Source of the DNA: Klebsiella variicola
GTDB taxonomy: Bacteria; Pseudomonadota; Gammaproteobacteria; Enterobacterales; Enterobacteriaceae
Length of the DNA: 64,000 nt
Direction of reading: 5' to 3'
NCBI RefSeq assembly: GCF_000828055.2
Contig: NZ_CP010523.2
Span: 5,084,001 to 5,148,000 of the forward strand
Part shown: positions 61,795 through 64,000 of the stretch, one piece after another
Layout of the letters: each line of letters starts with the position of its first letter
Position numbering within the stretch: position 1 is the stretch's first letter
Position numbers and translations under genes: made by a program
Notes under the pieces: model-generated
The model's input: only the letters and a program-made list of their open reading frames with translations
Database searches by the model: none
Told to the model about the DNA's origin: nothing

Positions 61795-62302
61795 TTACGC
61801 TTTCATCCATGCGATATGCCTTAATTAAGGTAGCCCGAACACGTTAGCAATCGCGACTGCGATAGACATCAGCAGATATCTGCCAGCCCTTCAGGGCGTC
61901 AGCTTTTCAGCTGGTGGTGTTGAATAATACTTATTTATCAGGTATTCGAAAGATATTCTCGTCAGATTAAGAATAGACGCGCATCTGACTCGGTTTCTCC
62001 GTGTAATAAACAGGAACTGGTAATAAAACCCGCAGAATAATAATCATTAGCAAGAGAATGAAAATAAGATAATCGGGTTTTGCTTACCTATATCCACACA
62101 AAATCAAAGCTTATTCAGCGCAGCGAAAGCTCATTTTTTGGCTGGCGAATAAAGCATCAAGTGTGATATAGTTCACACAAGTTGATGAAACAGAAATGAC
62201 GTTTCATCACTCTCTAGTTTGCCAGTCGAGACCAGAGCGCTATGCCATCGTCAGTCGCGCCAGGTCATCCATGGCTCCCCGACTTTCTTTGAGGATAGGT
62301 TA
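61795..62302. promoter_or_regulatory. pdeC/yjcB divergent region with a strong CRP site
   Basis: About 500 AT-rich bases without a gene. TGTGATATAGTTCACA at 62162-62177 is a perfect TGTGA-N6-TCACA CRP operator with matching flanks (AAG/CAA). A 9-bp inverted repeat TGATGAAAC (62183-62191) and GTTTCATCA (62201-62209) follows. The arrangement points to yjcB, whose start is 126 bases downstream of the CRP site. Confidence 0.7.
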
Positions 62303-62584
62303 ATGGCTTCCATTACTACCAGTGTCGTTTTGTTGCGCTGGCCCCTGGTGAGCGCGGTACTGATGTTTCTCGCCAGCTCGTTGAATATCCAGTTACGGAA
62401 AAGCGATTATGCCGGTCTGGCAGTGATCTGCAGCTGCCTCGGCCTTGCCGCCGCCTGCTGGTTCGCCACCGGTTTGCTGGGCATCACCCTGATCGATATC
62501 GCAAAAATCTGGGGTAATATCAAAGATGTGATGATTGAGGTCATGAGTCAGACGCCGCCAGAATGGCCAATGATGATGACCTGA
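62303..62584 (+). CDS. yjcB: YjcB small membrane protein
   Basis: A 93-residue protein with two or three hydrophobic segments (about 10-28, 38-66), starting MASITTSVVLLRWPLVSAVL, the same plan and length as E. coli YjcB. GAGG lies just upstream of ATG 62303. The function is unknown. A clean terminator follows. Confidence 0.88.
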   Translation: MASITTSVVLLRWPLVSAVLMFLASSLNIQLRKSDYAGLAVICSCLGLAAACWFATGLLGITLIDIAKIWGNIKDVMIEVMSQTPPEWPMMMT

Positions 62585-62588
62585 GGTT

Positions 62589-62615
62589 AAAAAGCTTCCC
62601 ACCGGGAAGCTTTTT
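62589..62615. terminator. Bidirectional terminator yjcB / ABC permease
   Basis: Stem AAAAAGCTTCCC/GGGAAGCTTTTT with a 3-base loop. T-tracts on both strands let it end both converging transcripts. Confidence 0.9.
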
Positions 62616-62630
62616 CGTTTTCTACGGTCC

Positions 62631-63488
62631 TTACTTCCCCAGTTTCGCCATCATCTCCGGGCGCATAAATTTATGGATCACCACCATAAAGAGCAGCGAT
62701 GGCACCAGCAAAATCAGCGCCGTAATCGACGAGACCTGATAGTTACCCGACATGCTGGCGTTATAGAGCAGTAGCGGCAGCGTGGTGATATCCGGCGCGC
62801 CGACAAAGAAGGTGCCGGTAAACTCATCCAGCGACTCCAGAAAAACGAAGATGCTGGCGGCAACGATCCCCGGCGCCGCCTGCGGCAGCACAATGTGCCA
62901 GAAGGTATACACCGGTCCGGCGCCAAGGTTACGCGACGCCCGCGCCAGCAGCGGGTCGATGGATGAGAAGGCTGCCACACAGATCCACACCGAATACATC
63001 AGGCCGTGGACGCTATGCACCAGCACCACCCCCGCGATACTGCCGTTCAATCCCCACTGATAAAACAATCGGGCAACATTCATGTATACCGTCAGGTTGG
63101 GAAAGGCCTGCGGGATGAGAAACAGCAGCATAAACAGCACCCGCAGCGGCATTTTCCGCCGGGAAAGCGCATAGCCGGCGGGGACGGAAATCAGCAAACA
63201 GACCCCCACCGATAACAGGGCGATCAACACGCTGGTTAACAGCGAACCGGACACATCGCTGTATGGATTGAAAACCTGATACCAGTACTTCAACCCCCAC
63301 TGACTGGGCAGCGAATGGGGAAAATACCAGCTTTCCGCTACGGTCCAGATCAACAGGTTCAGCAACGGGCCAAACATCGCCAGCAGCATAAACAGCAGCA
63401 GCAGGGTCTGCAGCGCCAGGCTGGCGCGCACTTTACGGCGCCCTTTTATCCACCATGACGGGGATGAGGCGAGAGTCAGCGCTTTCAT
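62631..63488 (-). CDS. ABC transporter permease (PotC/YdcV-like)
   Basis: A 285-residue inner-membrane protein of about six segments with the EAA-loop ASRNLGAGPVYTFWHIVLP, as in polyamine, iron and phosphonate-type importers. ATG 63488 has AAGGAGGGG upstream and overlaps the stop of the next permease gene (ATGA). The ligand is unknown from this fragment; binding-protein and ATPase genes may lie beyond the window edge. Confidence 0.85.
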   Translation of the reverse strand: MKALTLASSPSWWIKGRRKVRASLALQTLLLLFMLLAMFGPLLNLLIWTVAESWYFPHSLPSQWGLKYWYQVFNPYSDVSGSLLTSVLIALLSVGVCLLISVPAGYALSRRKMPLRVLFMLLFLIPQAFPNLTVYMNVARLFYQWGLNGSIAGVVLVHSVHGLMYSVWICVAAFSSIDPLLARASRNLGAGPVYTFWHIVLPQAAPGIVAASIFVFLESLDEFTGTFFVGAPDITTLPLLLYNASMSGNYQVSSITALILLVPSLLFMVVIHKFMRPEMMAKLGK

Positions 63489-64000
63489 GATTCCCCTCCT
63501 TTTTGCTGCAGGCTGTGGCGCAGGTAAAACCACGACAGCGCGCCGCAGATCGCCAGCGACACCACACCCAGCGCATTCGCCACCGCGTAATCGCCATAGG
63601 AATTCACGCGAAACGCCATATCCACCGTCAGCATCGTCGGCGTTCCGACGCCGATCATCAACGGTACCGACAGCACCGACATCATGGTCACCGTCGACAG
63701 CACCAGCGCCACGCCGATGGTCGGCAGGACCTGCGGCAGCATGATATCGAACAGGATCCGCGGCCGGGAGGCGCCAAGGTTACGCGCAGCAAGGATCTGC
63801 GACGACTCCAGCGCCGCCATCGCCCCGCAGATCAGCAGCGTGGCAAAGGCCAGTTGCTTCCAGACAAAGGTGATCACTATCCCTTTCCATCCCAGCCAGG
63901 AGAGCGTCTCCAGCGGTGTGACCAGGTCGGCCGCCACCAGCGCATTGTTCATCAGGCCATTTTTGGCGAGAAAAGTGCGCATCATCTGGGCGACGACAAT
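63485..64000 (-). CDS. ABC transporter permease, partial (5' end outside window)
   Basis: The C-terminal part of a second permease; the open frame runs off the window edge (residues IVVAQMMRTF and onward). It has an EAA-like loop SSQILAARNLGASRPRILFDIMLP and several membrane segments. The stop overlaps the start of the following permease, so the two form a heterodimer-type pore (PotB/PotC-like). The gene start lies beyond the window. Confidence 0.83.
   Translation of the reverse strand: MVVAQMMRTFLAKNGLMNNALVAADLVTPLETLSWLGWKGIVITFVWKQLAFATLLICGAMAALESSQILAARNLGASRPRILFDIMLPQVLPTIGVALVLSTVTMMSVLSVPLMIGVGTPTMLTVDMAFRVNSYGDYAVANALGVVSLAICGALSWFYLRHSLQQKGGES

Overview
The window looks like a stretch of an enterobacterial chromosome, most likely Klebsiella pneumoniae or a close relative. 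The backbone genes (melA/melB/melR, proP, yjdM, yjdN, the phn C-P lyase operon, yjdP, fdhF, yjcO, gltP, acs-yjcH-actP, yjcE, ghxP, soxRS, pdeC, yjcB) follow the order of the corresponding Escherichia coli region. High-GC coding sequence, dense REP-type palindromes, a pgaABCD operon and a chaperone-usher fimbrial operon fit Klebsiella. Species assignment is inference from gene content and protein recall; no search was run.

Layout. 1-6571: pgaABCD, which makes and exports the biofilm polysaccharide poly-beta-1,6-GlcNAc, behind a leader with several GGA motifs. 6595-9656: a periplasmic DsbA-like thiol oxidoreductase, a TerC-family membrane protein, and the co-chaperone pair cbpA-cbpM. 9660-10150: a REP cluster. 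10166-11690: a ParR-like/ParM-like actin segregation pair with an upstream array of 11-bp-phased repeats, normally a plasmid module. 11779-15810: the melibiose genes melB and melA, and a divergent melR broken by what looks like a 7-bp slippage deletion. 15860-18905: proP, yjdM, yjdN. 18930-26739: a Pho-box-headed C-P lyase operon phnFGHIJKLMNP that has no phnCDE or phnO.

26762-36839 is an accessory block: yjdP, a hybrid sensor kinase, a CUT2 sugar ABC transporter with a PfkB-type kinase, an AbiE toxin-antitoxin pair, and an OmpR-type response regulator. 37112-39259 is fdhF, with an in-frame UGA selenocysteine codon, its SECIS hairpin and a sigma-54 promoter. It is followed by seven 88-bp tandem repeats, then yjcO and gltP. 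acs-yjcH-actP lie divergent from gltP without the nrf genes that separate them in E. coli. 46572-52099 is a five-gene fimbrial operon. 52628-54708 is a CidA/CidB-like pair with a divergent LysR regulator. 54871-62584 holds yjcE, ghxP (with candidate PurR boxes), a glutathione S-transferase, a probable SraL small RNA, soxR/soxS, pdeC and yjcB. The window ends in two ABC permease genes, the second cut by the edge.

The most notable items are the chromosomal ParMR module with its phased repeats, the melR frameshift, the transporter-less phn operon under an extended Pho box, the two-component/sugar-transport locus split by AbiE, and the 88-bp tandem array after fdhF.
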